From positions 1 through 64,000 of the forward strand of contig NZ_QGGG01000012.1 of NCBI RefSeq assembly GCF_003148475.1: 64,000 nucleotides of DNA. The letters run 5' to 3'. Each line of letters begins with the position of its first letter. Position 1 is the first letter of the stretch. Below are positions 36,617 to 47,498 of this stretch, in pieces. Made by a program: the position numbers and the translations under genes. This DNA comes from Pseudaminobacter salicylatoxidans (GTDB lineage: Bacteria > Pseudomonadota > Alphaproteobacteria > Rhizobiales > Rhizobiaceae). Under the pieces are notes generated by a model that saw nothing but the letters and a program-made list of their open reading frames with translations, did no database searches and was not told the origin of the DNA.

Positions 36617-37051
36617 TCACCCGGCGTTGCAGAAGTGCTGCAACCCGTCATAACCGGTAAAGGTGCCGGAACGCGGGTTGAACGAACGATAGCGGTCGGA
36701 GCAGTAGCGATACCATTCGGGCGTCCAGGGTTCGAGCGCGCCGTAGCGGTCGACATAAACCGGGGCCGGGCGACGCACATAGCGATAGCGCGGCTCGGCA
36801 TAGACGTAGTCCGGGGCATAATAGGGATCGACTGGCTCATAGTAGCGTGGCTGGGACGCCGCGTTCGCAGCGCCTGCGGCAAGCGCGCCGACTGCCAGCC
36901 CCAGCACGCCCGCTGCGACGATGTCGCCGCTGCGATCGCGATGGCCATGGTGCCGCCAGCGTTCACCGGCATTCGCGGCCGGAAGCGATGCCACCAGCGT
37001 CGTTGCGGCCACGGCGGTGGCAAGAACGGTGGTCTTGAGAAAATGGTTCAT
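36617..37051 (-). CDS. BA14K-family exported protein, copy 2
   Basis: The 144-residue product has a signal peptide MNHFLKTTVLATAVAATTLV (cleavage after ANA, about residue 28), a basic His-rich segment (RWRHHGHRDR), a hydrophobic DIVAAGVLGLAVGALAAG stretch, a Tyr/Pro-rich middle and the C-terminal motif EWYRYCSDRYRSFNPRSGTF followed by GYDGLQHFC. The ending is nearly the same as that of copy 1, so the pair arose by duplication. ATG at 37051 is preceded by GAAGGAG; the longer open frame is not homologous. Confidence 0.86.
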   Translation of the reverse strand: MNHFLKTTVLATAVAATTLVASLPAANAGERWRHHGHRDRSGDIVAAGVLGLAVGALAAGAANAASQPRYYEPVDPYYAPDYVYAEPRYRYVRRPAPVYVDRYGALEPWTPEWYRYCSDRYRSFNPRSGTFTGYDGLQHFCNAG

Positions 37052-37399
37052 TCCGATCTCCTTCGAGCGGTCGCTTTTTCCAGAGGCGGCCAAGCTTTCG
37101 GAAGATCCTACCGCGCTGCGCCTGAATGCAGGCTGAACGGCGTTTATGTCGAAATCAGGAATGCGTAAGCGGGGGGAAAACACAAAAAATTGCCCGATGA
37201 AACAACGCGAACCGTGCTTCATCGATGAAAGGGGGTTCCCTGCTCCCTCGGCACCGCTGCCTGGCAATCGCCGGGTCGTTGCGGGTATGCAGCGGCAAGA
37301 CACACCCCGGGACCATTTCTGGCGTAATATCTTCGCGGCGGCAGACTGTCCGGTGTCCGCCGCGAAGTGGTCATCCGAGCGCGTGGGCGCCCGGACGTA
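37052..37399. other. Intergenic region between cold-shock gene 1 and BA14K copy 2
   Basis: These 348 bases hold the terminator hairpin of the cold-shock gene (37331-37367) and the upstream region of the BA14K gene. The stretch around 37090-37210 is less GC-rich. I see no gene with family resemblance and no confident promoter pair. Confidence 0.55.
37331..37367 (-). terminator. Terminator-like hairpin after cold-shock gene 1
   Basis: CTTCGCGGCGG (37331-37341) pairs perfectly with CCGCCGCGAAG (37357-37367), an 11-bp stem with a 15-base loop, 33 bases past the stop at 37400. The sequence after it on the minus strand (ATATTACG) is AT-rich but not a T tract. Confidence 0.55.
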
Positions 37400-37612
37400 T
37401 CAGGCAATCGTCAGGTTTACGGCCTTGGGGCCCTTGCCGCGCTTGTCCGGCTCGGTCTCGAACGTGACTTTCTGGCCATCATCAAGGCCCGGAAGTCCGG
37501 AGGCCTGCACGGCGGAGATGTGAACGAAAACGTCCTTCGCACCATCGTCCGGCGTGATGAAGCCGAAGCCTTTGGCATGATTGAAGAATTTTACAGTGCC
37601 GGTCTGCGGCAT
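37400..37612 (-). CDS. Cold-shock protein (CspA family), copy 1
   Basis: The 70-residue product is a single cold-shock domain: [37 protein letters not shown]1 is KGFGFI and RNP2 VFVHI. Such proteins bind single-stranded RNA and DNA and act as RNA chaperones in cold or stationary phase. It is followed by a stable hairpin and has a gene-free region of almost 400 bases upstream, where a long regulated leader would fit. A second copy lies at 38005-38217. Confidence 0.93.
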   Translation of the reverse strand: MPQTGTVKFFNHAKGFGFITPDDGAKDVFVHISAVQASGLPGLDDGQKVTFETEPDKRGKGPKAVNLTIA

Positions 37613-38004
37613 GGGTAGCTCCTTGTATTCCCCTCATAAGTCCATATCTGGCGGAATTTCCGCCATCTCGGTCGTTCACTGGGGGAGAAGAAACAGACAT
37701 CGAGTGGGGCATTCGCCCTCTTTTTCACGATTCCAGCCAGGAAACCTTCGGTTTTCCCAGGGCAGGCTATTCCACTCTCCGGGCCCGTAAATGCCCGAAG
37801 GCTAAGTTTCTCCATATTTTATCGACAGGGGCAAGCAAAAGTTTTCGGCAGCACCTTGGCGGGCGAGGAAGTTTTTGCGCGCCTGCGCTTCAAATGCATT
37901 TCACGATGCATCTTGTGCGGAAAAATATGCCGATAAATCAAAGAGAAAGGCGCGGCATAAGCCGCGCCTTTCATCGATTTCGGGATCGTTCCAGCCGGTC
38001 TGGG
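37613..38004. other. Leader region of cold-shock gene 1 and terminator of copy 2
   Basis: The 392 bases contain the strong terminator of copy 2 (37946-37971) and then about 330 bases up to the start of copy 1. Cold-shock genes often carry long structured 5' leaders that act as temperature switches. The GAATTTCCGCCA-type inverted segments near 37657 hint at structure, but I cannot fold the region reliably. No gene is seen. Confidence 0.5.
37946..37971 (-). terminator. Rho-independent terminator of cold-shock gene 2
   Basis: AAAGGCGCGGC (37946-37956) and GCCGCGCCTTT (37961-37971) form a perfect 11-bp stem with an ATAA loop, 33 bases past the stop. On the minus strand it is followed by CTCTTTG, a partial T tract. 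This is the clearest terminator in the region. Confidence 0.8.
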
Positions 38005-38217
38005 TCAGACGACGGCGAGGTTGACCGCCTTCGGGCCCTTGCCCATGCGATCAGGCTCGACGTCGAAGGTGACCTTCTGGCCGTCGACCAACGTGTGCAG
38101 GCCGGACCGTTCGACAGCAGAGATGTGAACGAAGACGTCTTTTGCGCCGCCGTCCGGCGTGATGAAGCCGAAACCCTTGGTGGCGTTGAAGAATTTGACG
38201 GTGCCGCTTTGGGACAT
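38005..38217 (-). CDS. Cold-shock protein (CspA family), copy 2
   Basis: The 70-residue product [20 protein letters not shown]... is a complete cold-shock domain with RNP1 KGFGFI and RNP2 VFVHI. It differs from copy 1 at roughly a quarter of positions, mostly between residues 40 and 60. Each copy has its own terminator and its own long upstream region, so the two are probably regulated separately. Confidence 0.93.
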   Translation of the reverse strand: MSQSGTVKFFNATKGFGFITPDGGAKDVFVHISAVERSGLHTLVDGQKVTFDVEPDRMGKGPKAVNLAVV

Positions 38218-38687
38218 TGTGGGGAAACTCCTTCACCCATTTTCAGTCGGTCCCCGATCCGTCTGGCGCCGGCGCGGGGAGGTGGTAGCAAATTGGCGGT
38301 CGTGCATTCGCGCACGGTGAAGCCCCCGCCAAAACGGGGCTGTCAGAGATTCACGGTTTTCGGAGAGTGGGGTCTGCAACAAGCGTTCCAATCACCGGGC
38401 CACAAATGCCCGAACCACGAATTCATTGCACGGAAATGTGAAGCTGGCAAGACAGCTTGTGCGAAGACGATTTCAGTTTGCCAATATAATTTAGCAAATC
38501 AAGATATATAAGGAAGTCGTCGACATCGTTCCTTGATCGCAAAGTCAAGGGGGTGTTGCGAACGGAAGTCGACGAGTGTCTTGTTCTGATGCGGGGGGAG
38601 TATGCGCCCGGCGAATCTTGCGCCGGACGCATGGAAGACCTGGCTCGATTTCGACTTATACTGCGGGACGCAGGGCGAGCGCGAACG
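38218..38687. other. Long AT-richer leader region upstream of cold-shock gene 2
   Basis: The 470 bases between the VOC-family gene and cold-shock gene 2 include a markedly AT-rich island around 38465-38520 (for example AATATAATTTAGCAAATC), unlike the GC-rich surroundings. That is where a minus-strand promoter would lie, leaving a leader of about 250 bases. No gene with family resemblance is present. Confidence 0.5.
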
Positions 38688-39110
38688 TCAGCCCTTTTTC
38701 ACCGGTGCGTTCATGCCCCAGTTCACGCCGAACGGATCGCGCAGCAAACCCCAGCGATCGCCCCAGAACATCACGTCGAGCGGCACCTCCACCGTGCAAC
38801 CGGCATCGACGGCGCGCTGCCACCATGCGTCGACATCGTCGCCAAGGATGAGCTGCATCGTATAGCCCTGCGGTGGAACGCTGGGATGGCCGTGTTCGGG
38901 GTATGCATCGCCGAGCATCAGGGAGCTTCCGTTGACGTAGAGATGCACATGCATCGTGCGGCCCTTGTCGTCCGGCGGATAGGCGAATGCGAGTTCGGCG
39001 CCGAAGGCGCGCTTGTAGAAGTCGGCCGCTTTCACGGCGCCATCCACCTGCAGATAGGCGACGAGGCCGCCCAGCGTCCTGGCCGGTGCTTGTGTGGTCG
39101 CTTCGGTCAT
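38688..39110 (-). CDS. VOC-superfamily (glyoxalase/PhnB-like) protein
   Basis: The 140-residue product has the paired beta-alpha-beta-beta-beta units of the vicinal oxygen chelate fold: LVAYLQVDGAVKAADFYKRAFGAELAF at the N-terminus and FWGDRWGLLRDPFGVNWGM at the C-terminus, the latter typical of PhnB-like members. A metal-dependent reaction or ligand-binding role is possible; the substrate cannot be told. It lies upstream of cold-shock gene 2 on the same strand but far from it. Confidence 0.85.
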   Translation of the reverse strand: MTEATTQAPARTLGGLVAYLQVDGAVKAADFYKRAFGAELAFAYPPDDKGRTMHVHLYVNGSSLMLGDAYPEHGHPSVPPQGYTMQLILGDDVDAWWQRAVDAGCTVEVPLDVMFWGDRWGLLRDPFGVNWGMNAPVKKG

Positions 39111-39302
39111 GTCTTTTCCTCCATTGATTGTCGCGCTTTCCCATGACGGCGGAGAAACAGGTTTTCCGACAACCGAGCGGAATTTTTTTTAAGAACACCC
39201 GGTTGCGGCCAGAGCCAGAAGGGAGAAAAATTCCGCTCGTCGTGTCGGTTCGGCAAGGGGGCGGACGTCTTCGATGTGCAAACGCAACGGGAGAGATGAA
39301 AA

Positions 39303-39659
39303 ATGTCCTATGTCGATGGTTTCGTGGTCGCTGTACCCAAGGACAATATCGACGCCTACAAGTCGATGGCGAAACTGGCCGGAGAGGTCTGGATGGAACA
39401 TGGCGCGCGCGCCTATGTCGAATGCATAGGCGACGATGTGCCTTATGGCGAACTGACCTCGTTTCCGCGTGCCGTGCAGGCCAAGGAAAATGAGATCGTG
39501 GTGTTCTCATGGATCGTCTACGGCTCGCGCGAGGACCGCGATGCCATCAACGGGAAGGTGATGGCCGATCCGCGCCTGAAGGATTTCATGAACGATGCGC
39601 CTTTCGACGGAAAACGCATGATCTATGGCGGCTTCCAGAGCTTCATGGAGCTGGGTTGA
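39303..39659 (+). CDS. DUF1428 family protein (YbaA-like)
   Basis: The 118-residue product MSYVDGFVVAVPKDNIDAYKSMAKLAG... matches the small DUF1428 family, with a dimeric alpha/beta-barrel look and conserved FSWIVYGSREDRDAINGKVM and PFDGKRMIYGGF segments. No function is known for the family. The start is preceded by GGGAGAGATGAAAA. It stands alone on the plus strand. Confidence 0.88.
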   Translation: MSYVDGFVVAVPKDNIDAYKSMAKLAGEVWMEHGARAYVECIGDDVPYGELTSFPRAVQAKENEIVVFSWIVYGSREDRDAINGKVMADPRLKDFMNDAPFDGKRMIYGGFQSFMELG

Positions 39660-39689
39660 CGCCTCTCGCGATCGGATGAAGGCGATGCT

Positions 39690-40406
39690 TCAATCCGGTC
39701 GCGAGATATTCCGGTGTTCGCGCAAGCGGGCGATCACGCGGTCGCCCATGCGCGCGCAACGCATGCCGTCGAAGGGGAAAAGGCTCGAAAAGGTCGCGGA
39801 AAACCGCCGTTCGATCGAATTGCGCATCATCGCGCGGGCACGGTGGAGACGCGTCTTTACGGTTTCGGGACGGATCGCGAGGAGGGTTGCCGTCTCCTCG
39901 ATGCTCATTTCCTCGACATCGCGCAGGACGAAGACGATCCTGAACGGTTCCGGCAGTTCGTCCACCGTGCGTTCGAGGAGATCGCGTAGCTGGCTGCGCG
40001 CCGTTTCCGCCTCGGGGTCGGGCACATGCGCTCCGGGGAAGGGGATCAGTTGCGCCTCATCGGCCCTGTCGACCTCCTCGAGTTCGGCAGTCGGCCGGCG
40101 GCGGCGCAACCGCCCCAGCGCCTCGTTGAGCGCAATCCGGGTCAGCCAGGTGAGCATGCGCGCCTCGCCGCGAAAGGAAGCCAGATTGGTGAAGGCTTTG
40201 ACGTAGGTTTCCTGAACGATGTCCTCGGCTTCCGCGTCGTCGCGCACAATGCTTCGGGCGATACGGAAGAGCCGTCGATTGTGGCGACGTATGAGCGTGC
40301 GAATGGCTGCTTCATCGTTGCGGCGTGCAAGCTCGACCAGACATGCATCGTCCTGTGACTCAAGGCTGTTCAGAGGCGTTTGTGCCCGCACGGGACTTGT
40401 CTGCAT
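39690..40406 (-). CDS. ECF-family RNA polymerase sigma factor
   Basis: The 238-residue product has sigma region 2 (about residues 40-102, with EDIVQETYVKAFTNLASFRG and WLTRIALNEALGRLRR) and region 4 (about 150-205, ending TVKTRLHRARAMMRN). An extra C-terminal stretch of about 35 residues follows, containing a cysteine in GMRCARMGD. It follows the cupredoxin gene by 40 bases on the same strand. No anti-sigma gene lies next to it. ATG at 40406 is chosen over an open frame 19 codons longer that is not homologous. Confidence 0.9.
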   Translation of the reverse strand: MQTSPVRAQTPLNSLESQDDACLVELARRNDEAAIRTLIRRHNRRLFRIARSIVRDDAEAEDIVQETYVKAFTNLASFRGEARMLTWLTRIALNEALGRLRRRRPTAELEEVDRADEAQLIPFPGAHVPDPEAETARSQLRDLLERTVDELPEPFRIVFVLRDVEEMSIEETATLLAIRPETVKTRLHRARAMMRNSIERRFSATFSSLFPFDGMRCARMGDRVIARLREHRNISRPD

Positions 40407-40446
40407 GACATTCCTCGCTCCCTGGGATTTCTCGGAACATTGTGTG

Positions 40447-40983
40447 TCAGGCGCGTCGAACAATGCCTTTTTTCATGATCTCATCCACTGCCGGGAAGTT
40501 ATCGAGCGCTATCTGCGGCAAGGCTCCCTCACTCTCGGGGTTCTGTGGCATTGCCAGATCCCAGTCGTTTTCGGCCGGGTCGCCCACAACGATCCGGCCA
40601 ACCATGCCAGCGTGCTCGTGCGGGATACAGTAGAAGTCGTAAATCCCCGGCACCGTCAGCGTGACCGAAAAGGTCTCATTCGGCAACAGGTAGTCGGAAT
40701 CCCACGGCCTGGCTTTCGTCGGGATGCGGCGTGGCCGGTCAAACAGCGACGGGTGATAGGCGGTGGCGGTATGCGAGTTGCCGGCGTCGCCGTTTGTCCA
40801 GCGCACCGTCTGGCCCGGCTGAATGCGCAAGCCGATCGGGTCGAACCACACATGCGCGCCGTCGGCATTGCCATGCATCCGTATATCGACCACGTCCGAG
40901 GCCAGAGCCGGCAGGCGAAGGAGGCCGAAGGCGGCGAGAAAGCCGCCGCCTGCCTGCAACATATGTCGCCTGGTGGTGATCAT
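40447..40983 (-). CDS. Exported cupredoxin-domain (blue-copper-like) protein
   Basis: The 178-residue product begins MITTRRHMLQAGGGFLAAFG, which has a twin-arginine pattern suggesting Tat export. The mature part is a cupredoxin with H71 in NSHTA and the ligand loop YDFYCIPHEHAGM (C119, H122 or H124, M127), a complete type 1 copper set. It probably carries electrons or copper in the periplasm. A C-terminal tail of about 40 residues follows the fold. It overlaps the exported-protein gene upstream by four bases and lies upstream of the sigma factor. Confidence 0.88.
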   Translation of the reverse strand: MITTRRHMLQAGGGFLAAFGLLRLPALASDVVDIRMHGNADGAHVWFDPIGLRIQPGQTVRWTNGDAGNSHTATAYHPSLFDRPRRIPTKARPWDSDYLLPNETFSVTLTVPGIYDFYCIPHEHAGMVGRIVVGDPAENDWDLAMPQNPESEGALPQIALDNFPAVDEIMKKGIVRRA

Positions 40984-41393
40984 TTCGCGACCCGCGCCTC
41001 GTCCTTGGCCGAAACATGCCACAGAACGATGTGGGTGTGCGGCGTTTCCACGCCCGGATGGCCGGCATTGTAGTAAATGCTGACATGATCGACATTGCCG
41101 CCCGGAGCCGCAAGATCATCAAAGTGCTTGTCCGGATTCAGGTCCTTGAGGGGGATCATGTAAATGGTGCTGACGAGTGCCCCGTCATGGTCGTAGGCAA
41201 GGAAGGGGCCAGCGGGAAGCGTCTTGGGATCGACGAAAAGCTGACCGATTCCGGGAATGAAGTCCGGCAGCTTTACCAGTTTGCTGACCTGCTCATACGG
41301 GGCCGACGGGGGCGACTTGGCGACCTGCTCGGCAGCGGCGACGGGCAGCGTGCCGGCGGCGGTCAGGGCAAGTGCAAAGGCGAGCGCTTTCAT
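40980..41393 (-). CDS. Exported protein of unknown function, cupredoxin/sigma-factor operon
   Basis: The 137-residue product has a signal peptide MKALAFALALTAAGTLPVAAA. The mature part shows FLAYDHDGALVSTIYMIPLKD, here noted by YDHDGALVSTIYMIP, and a His-containing end VDHVSIYYNAGHPGVETPHTHIVLWHVS, cut to its HPGVETPHTHIVLWH part, which could bind a metal. It resembles proteins of unknown function annotated near copper proteins. The stop overlaps the cupredoxin start (ATGA). A TTG two codons upstream is an alternative start. Confidence 0.82.
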   Translation of the reverse strand: MKALAFALALTAAGTLPVAAAEQVAKSPPSAPYEQVSKLVKLPDFIPGIGQLFVDPKTLPAGPFLAYDHDGALVSTIYMIPLKDLNPDKHFDDLAAPGGNVDHVSIYYNAGHPGVETPHTHIVLWHVSAKDEARVAK

Positions 41394-41586
41394 GGACAAT
41401 GCTCCTTGGCAAGGCGCGACCGTTCATTCGGCCGCTAAGCGTTGGATGGCGCTGCCTCGCAAAGGTTCCCATGAAATTCGATATTGTTGGCCAACGCGCC
41501 GCCCGACGTGACGGCAGGCGACCCGGATGCGTTTCCGTTGTCGTCCCGCCAGGGAGGAGCCGGCGCGGTGCCTGGGCTGCCGCGCG

Positions 41587-41790
41587 TCAATCCTCAAGCA
41601 CGAAGGTCACTTTCAGATTGACGCGGTATTGGGTGATCTTGCCGCTGCTGACTTCGACCTGCTGATCCTTTACCCAGGCGCTGGTGATGTTTTTCAGCGT
41701 CTTGGCAGCGCGCTCCACGCCCAGTCTCACGGCGTCGTCGAAGCCCTTGTCGGAGGTGGCGATAATTTCCGTGACCTTGGCGACTGACAT
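41587..41790 (-). CDS. Dodecin (flavin-binding dodecamer)
   Basis: The 67-residue product MSVAKVTEIIATSDKGFDDAV... is a full-length dodecin, with the flavin-stacking W in ITSAWVKDQQVEV and the C-terminal strand YRVNLKVTFVLE. Dodecins store or buffer FMN and related flavins in bacteria. The ATG at 41790 follows AGGAGGAAAATC. The much longer open frame upstream covers non-coding repeat sequence and is rejected. Confidence 0.93.
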   Translation of the reverse strand: MSVAKVTEIIATSDKGFDDAVRLGVERAAKTLKNITSAWVKDQQVEVSSGKITQYRVNLKVTFVLED

Positions 41791-41976
41791 GATTTTCCTC
41801 CTGTTGCTGAACAAACGGCTTCGCGCCGCGATTGCGGCGGAAGGGCCCGAAATGGCGGGCCTGGCTATGCAGCAGGAAGGTAGGGCGGGCGGCGGCATTG
41901 TCATCGGCGACACAGCCGGATGCAGCAGCCATTTTTCGACGGAACGGTGCGTAGCCTCAATGGCCCGGCCTTTAGT

Positions 41977-42017
41977 ATGATCCCGAAAAGTGGGAACCGG
42001 CTTTCGGAAAAGATCAT
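41977..42017. repeat. Dispersed palindromic repeat of Hyphomicrobiales genomes
   Basis: ATGATC at 41977-41982 mirrors GATCAT at 42012-42017, with CCCGAAAAGTGGGAACCGG and CTTTCGGAAAA in between. I recognise this wording from the short intergenic palindrome scattered in Mesorhizobium, Brucella and relatives. A degraded copy may lie near 36490-36530 (TTTTTCGGGATCATG). Confidence 0.7.
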
Positions 42018-42031
42018 GCTCAAACAAACAG

Positions 42032-42073
42032 CCGGAGCCTGATGACGCTCCGAGAAACGTCATCAGCCTCCGG
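42032..42073 (-). terminator. Terminator hairpin after uvrB
   Basis: CCGGAG-C-CTGATGACG (42032-42047) pairs with CGTCATCAG-C-CTCCGG (42058-42073), a 16-bp stem with one C-C mismatch and a 10-base loop. It lies 45 bases past the uvrB stop on the minus strand. No T tract follows. Confidence 0.65.
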
Positions 42074-42117
42074 CGGCATGGCTTTTGCCTGAGAAGTCTA
42101 CCTGAGAAGTCCGGGCT

Positions 42118-45135
<3,018 letters not shown>

Positions 45136-45222
45136 GGTCCGGAATATGGTGGGAGTCCGAGGAAATGAAAAGGGCCGGCAGGGCAAAAGCCACTGCTGCT
45201 GACATGGCGGTGTCAGTGGCGG

Positions 45223-45735
45223 CTACTGGCAGTTGCCTATGGCATCGCGAATAAGCTGGCCGCCCCCGGTGAGGTCGAAGCTGGCGAAACTCTCGAACGT
45301 GGACCCATCTGAGCCTGTCGTCGGGTTGAGGTCGAAGTTGAGAGTCAACAACTCCCCGGTGCCGAGAGCTGCGACCAACGCCGGGTCGAGCGGTGCCTGA
45401 TAGCCGTCCTGTTCCTCGCCTTCCGAGAACAGGACCACGGCATCGCCGGAGCCAGCCGCAACGATGGGGAAGACCTGATCGTCCACCACGGCGCGGATGA
45501 AGCCGGGTTTGTAGAAAAAGTCCTCGACCTCGCCGCCGGAGAGCGGCCGGATCGTGCCGTCACCGCCTGAATAGACGTCGATTACCGCGCCATCCACGCA
45601 ATGCAGCACGACGGCCTGAATGGTGCTGTTTGTGTCGCTCGGCGCGGAGGTCACGCCATCGTCGAGCGGTTTCCATTCGGCAAGCGCCGGCTGGGCAAAC
45701 AACAAGACGACAGCGGCCAGAAGAACTTTCTTCAT
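45223..45735 (-). CDS. Exported protein of unknown function
   Basis: The 170-residue product has a signal peptide MKKVLLAAVVLLFAQPALA and a mature, acidic, beta-rich part with one cysteine early (VLHCVDGAVIDVYSGGDG) and one at the very end (IGNCQ), probably disulphide-linked. I do not recognise a family. It is upstream of uvrB on the same strand but separated by 87 bases. The start at 45735 is chosen because it begins the signal peptide; the longer open frame is unlikely. Confidence 0.72.
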   Translation of the reverse strand: MKKVLLAAVVLLFAQPALAEWKPLDDGVTSAPSDTNSTIQAVVLHCVDGAVIDVYSGGDGTIRPLSGGEVEDFFYKPGFIRAVVDDQVFPIVAAGSGDAVVLFSEGEEQDGYQAPLDPALVAALGTGELLTLNFDLNPTTGSDGSTFESFASFDLTGGGQLIRDAIGNCQ

Positions 45736-45950
45736 GCACGAAATTAGCCATGGATTTGGGGTGTCGGCAAGGGGACGCCACGACCGCGATGCGGGTGTTT
45801 TTCCAGCGTGACGAGTTATCGCGAATACGTGTTCTTCAAATCTCGTTTGTGGGAGCAACCGTTTCGGGGTCGATGCGTTAGCCCGCCGCTTGCTCTCGCG
45901 CCGGATGTGTCGATGGGCGACGCATCTCTGCGCTACAATAGGAGAAGCCG

Positions 45951-46190
45951 ATGAAAACGATCCTCGCAACGGCCTTGCTGACGATGATGGCCATCGCGCC
46001 GACGATGGCTGGAGAAATGCAGGGTAAGATCAAGTCGGTCGATATGAAGAAGCATGAGATCACCATGCAGGATGGAATGTCGGTCATGGTGAAGCCGACC
46101 GTGAAGCTGGATGGGCTGAAGGCTGGCGAGCAGGTGAAAATAACGACCGGCAGCGACAAGATGGCGACCGCCGTTGAACGAGTGAAGTGA
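45951..46190 (+). CDS. DUF1344 family small exported protein
   Basis: The 79-residue product has a signal peptide MKTILATALLTMMAIAPTMA followed by a small beta domain GEMQGKIKSVDMKKHEITMQDG typical in part of DUF1344 (GKIKSVDMKKHEITM). The family is found mainly in Rhizobiales; function unknown. The start follows ATAGGAGAAGCCG. A strong hairpin ends the gene. Confidence 0.85.
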   Translation: MKTILATALLTMMAIAPTMAGEMQGKIKSVDMKKHEITMQDGMSVMVKPTVKLDGLKAGEQVKITTGSDKMATAVERVK

Positions 46191-46200
46191 CGATGATCCG

Positions 46201-46229
46201 CGAAGGTCGGCCCGGTGGGCCGGCCTTCG
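46201..46229 (+). terminator. Terminator hairpin after the DUF1344 gene
   Basis: CGAAGG-T-CGGCCC (46201-46213) pairs with GGGCCG-G-CCTTCG (46217-46229) around GGT, with one T-G wobble, 11 bases past the stop. The stem is very GC-rich; no T tract follows. Confidence 0.65.
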
Positions 46230-46280
46230 CATGACGATTCCGGATTTTCTGCCAAGGCGCTGATCGGGATCGCAATTTTC

Positions 46281-47498
46281 CTACGGGAACAGCGGATCCT
46301 GCGCCATTTGCAGATGCAGTTCCGGGCCGGTCCAGGGATGCGCCTCGCACACCGCCTCATCCAGTTCGACGCCGAGTCCCGGTTCCTTCGAAGGAATGAC
46401 GTTCCCGCTCTGCCAGTCGATCTTTGACTTCAGAAGCTTCTCGTGGAAACCGTCCCACTGTTTCAGCGACTCCAGAATGAGGAAGTTGGGCAAGCTCGTA
46501 GCAAGTTGGATGTTGGCCGCGCCGACGATCGGTCCGCAATAGCAGTGCGGCGCGATCTGGATATGGTAGGCCTCGGCCATGGCCGCGATCTTCTTCGTTT
46601 CGAGAATGCCGCCAGAGCGGCCGAGGTCCGGTTGCAGGATGCTGGCCGCGCGGTTTTCGATGATACGGGCGAATTCCCATTTCGTCGTCAGCCGCTCGCC
46701 AGTGGCGATGGGAATTGAGGTGCCACGGGCCACTTGCGCCATCACCTCAGGCATGTCCGGCGGCACCGGTTCCTCGAACCACAGCGGATCGTAGGGCTCG
46801 ATGGCCCTGGCCATGCGCAGCGCGCCGGCGGCTGTGAACTGGCCATGCGTGCCGAATAATATGTCGGCACGGTTGCCCACCGCTGCACGGATTGCCTTCA
46901 GCATGCGCGCCGACAGGTCGATGTCGATGAGGCGCGGCTGGTGGCCGTCGAAGGCTGTATAGGGCCCGGCGGGGTCGAGCTTCACCGCATTGAAACCCTG
47001 CTCGACATAGGCGAGGGCGCATTCGGCGGCCAGGTCGGGGTCGTTGTAGACGTTCTTGTCCGGGTTGTCGGCCTCGGCCGGCACGGCGCTGCCGGTTTGC
47101 GGATAAAGATAGGTGTAGGAGCGCAGCGCCTCATGCACCTGGCCACCCAGCAGCTTGTAGACCGGCTTTCCCGCCTCCTTGCCGACAATGTCCCAGCAGG
47201 CGATTTCCAGCGCAGAAAAGCAGCCCATGACGGAAATGTCCGGCCGTTGCGAGAACCCGGAGGAATAGGCGCGACGAAAGAAGGTTTCGATGTCGTGGGG
47301 ATCGTGCCCGACCAGGTAGCGCTCGGCGAGGTCTTCGATCATGCGCGCGGTGACATGTGGGCCGAAGGTGGCGTTATAGGCCTCGCCATAGCCGACCACG
47401 TTGCTGTCGGTCGTGAGCTTCACGAAGATGAAATAGCGTCCACCGATGCCCGGTGGCGGATTGCCGACGACGAAGGTTTTTACGTCGGTGATCTTCAT
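46281..47498 (-). CDS. Enolase-superfamily (mandelate racemase/muconate lactonizing-like) sugar-acid dehydratase
   Basis: The 405-residue product has the capping domain (residues 1-125) and barrel of the enolase superfamily, closest in style to galactonate or mannonate dehydratases. Seen are FNAVKLDP (K173), GTHGQ (216-220, H218 as probable acid), WFEEPVP (E242/E243), ATGERL (E268) and APHCYCGP (H318). Where relatives have an Asp metal ligand two residues before the HG, this protein has G216. It overlaps the GMC oxidoreductase gene by four bases, so the pair probably serves catabolism of one sugar or polyol. Confidence 0.85.
   Translation of the reverse strand: MKITDVKTFVVGNPPPGIGGRYFIFVKLTTDSNVVGYGEAYNATFGPHVTARMIEDLAERYLVGHDPHDIETFFRRAYSSGFSQRPDISVMGCFSALEIACWDIVGKEAGKPVYKLLGGQVHEALRSYTYLYPQTGSAVPAEADNPDKNVYNDPDLAAECALAYVEQGFNAVKLDPAGPYTAFDGHQPRLIDIDLSARMLKAIRAAVGNRADILFGTHGQFTAAGALRMARAIEPYDPLWFEEPVPPDMPEVMAQVARGTSIPIATGERLTTKWEFARIIENRAASILQPDLGRSGGILETKKIAAMAEAYHIQIAPHCYCGPIVGAANIQLATSLPNFLILESLKQWDGFHEKLLKSKIDWQSGNVIPSKEPGLGVELDEAVCEAHPWTGPELHLQMAQDPLFP

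Larger units (their letters stand above)
41791..42117. other. Intergenic region with repeat and uvrB terminator
   Basis: The 327 bases between dodecin and uvrB contain a rhizobial-type palindromic repeat (41977-42017) and a strong hairpin (42032-42073). The part next to dodecin (41791-41960) is the dodecin upstream region, where I see no confident promoter pair. Confidence 0.6.

Noticed and set aside
36434-37168. A 244-codon plus-strand open frame opposite BA14K copy 2
   Set aside because: It is antisense to a protein with signal peptide and a diagnostic C-terminal motif, and it covers a terminator-like hairpin.
41791-42063. A longer start for dodecin giving a 158-residue protein
   Set aside because: The added part runs through the palindromic repeat and a terminator region; dodecin is normally about 68 residues and the ATG at 41790 has a good ribosome binding site.
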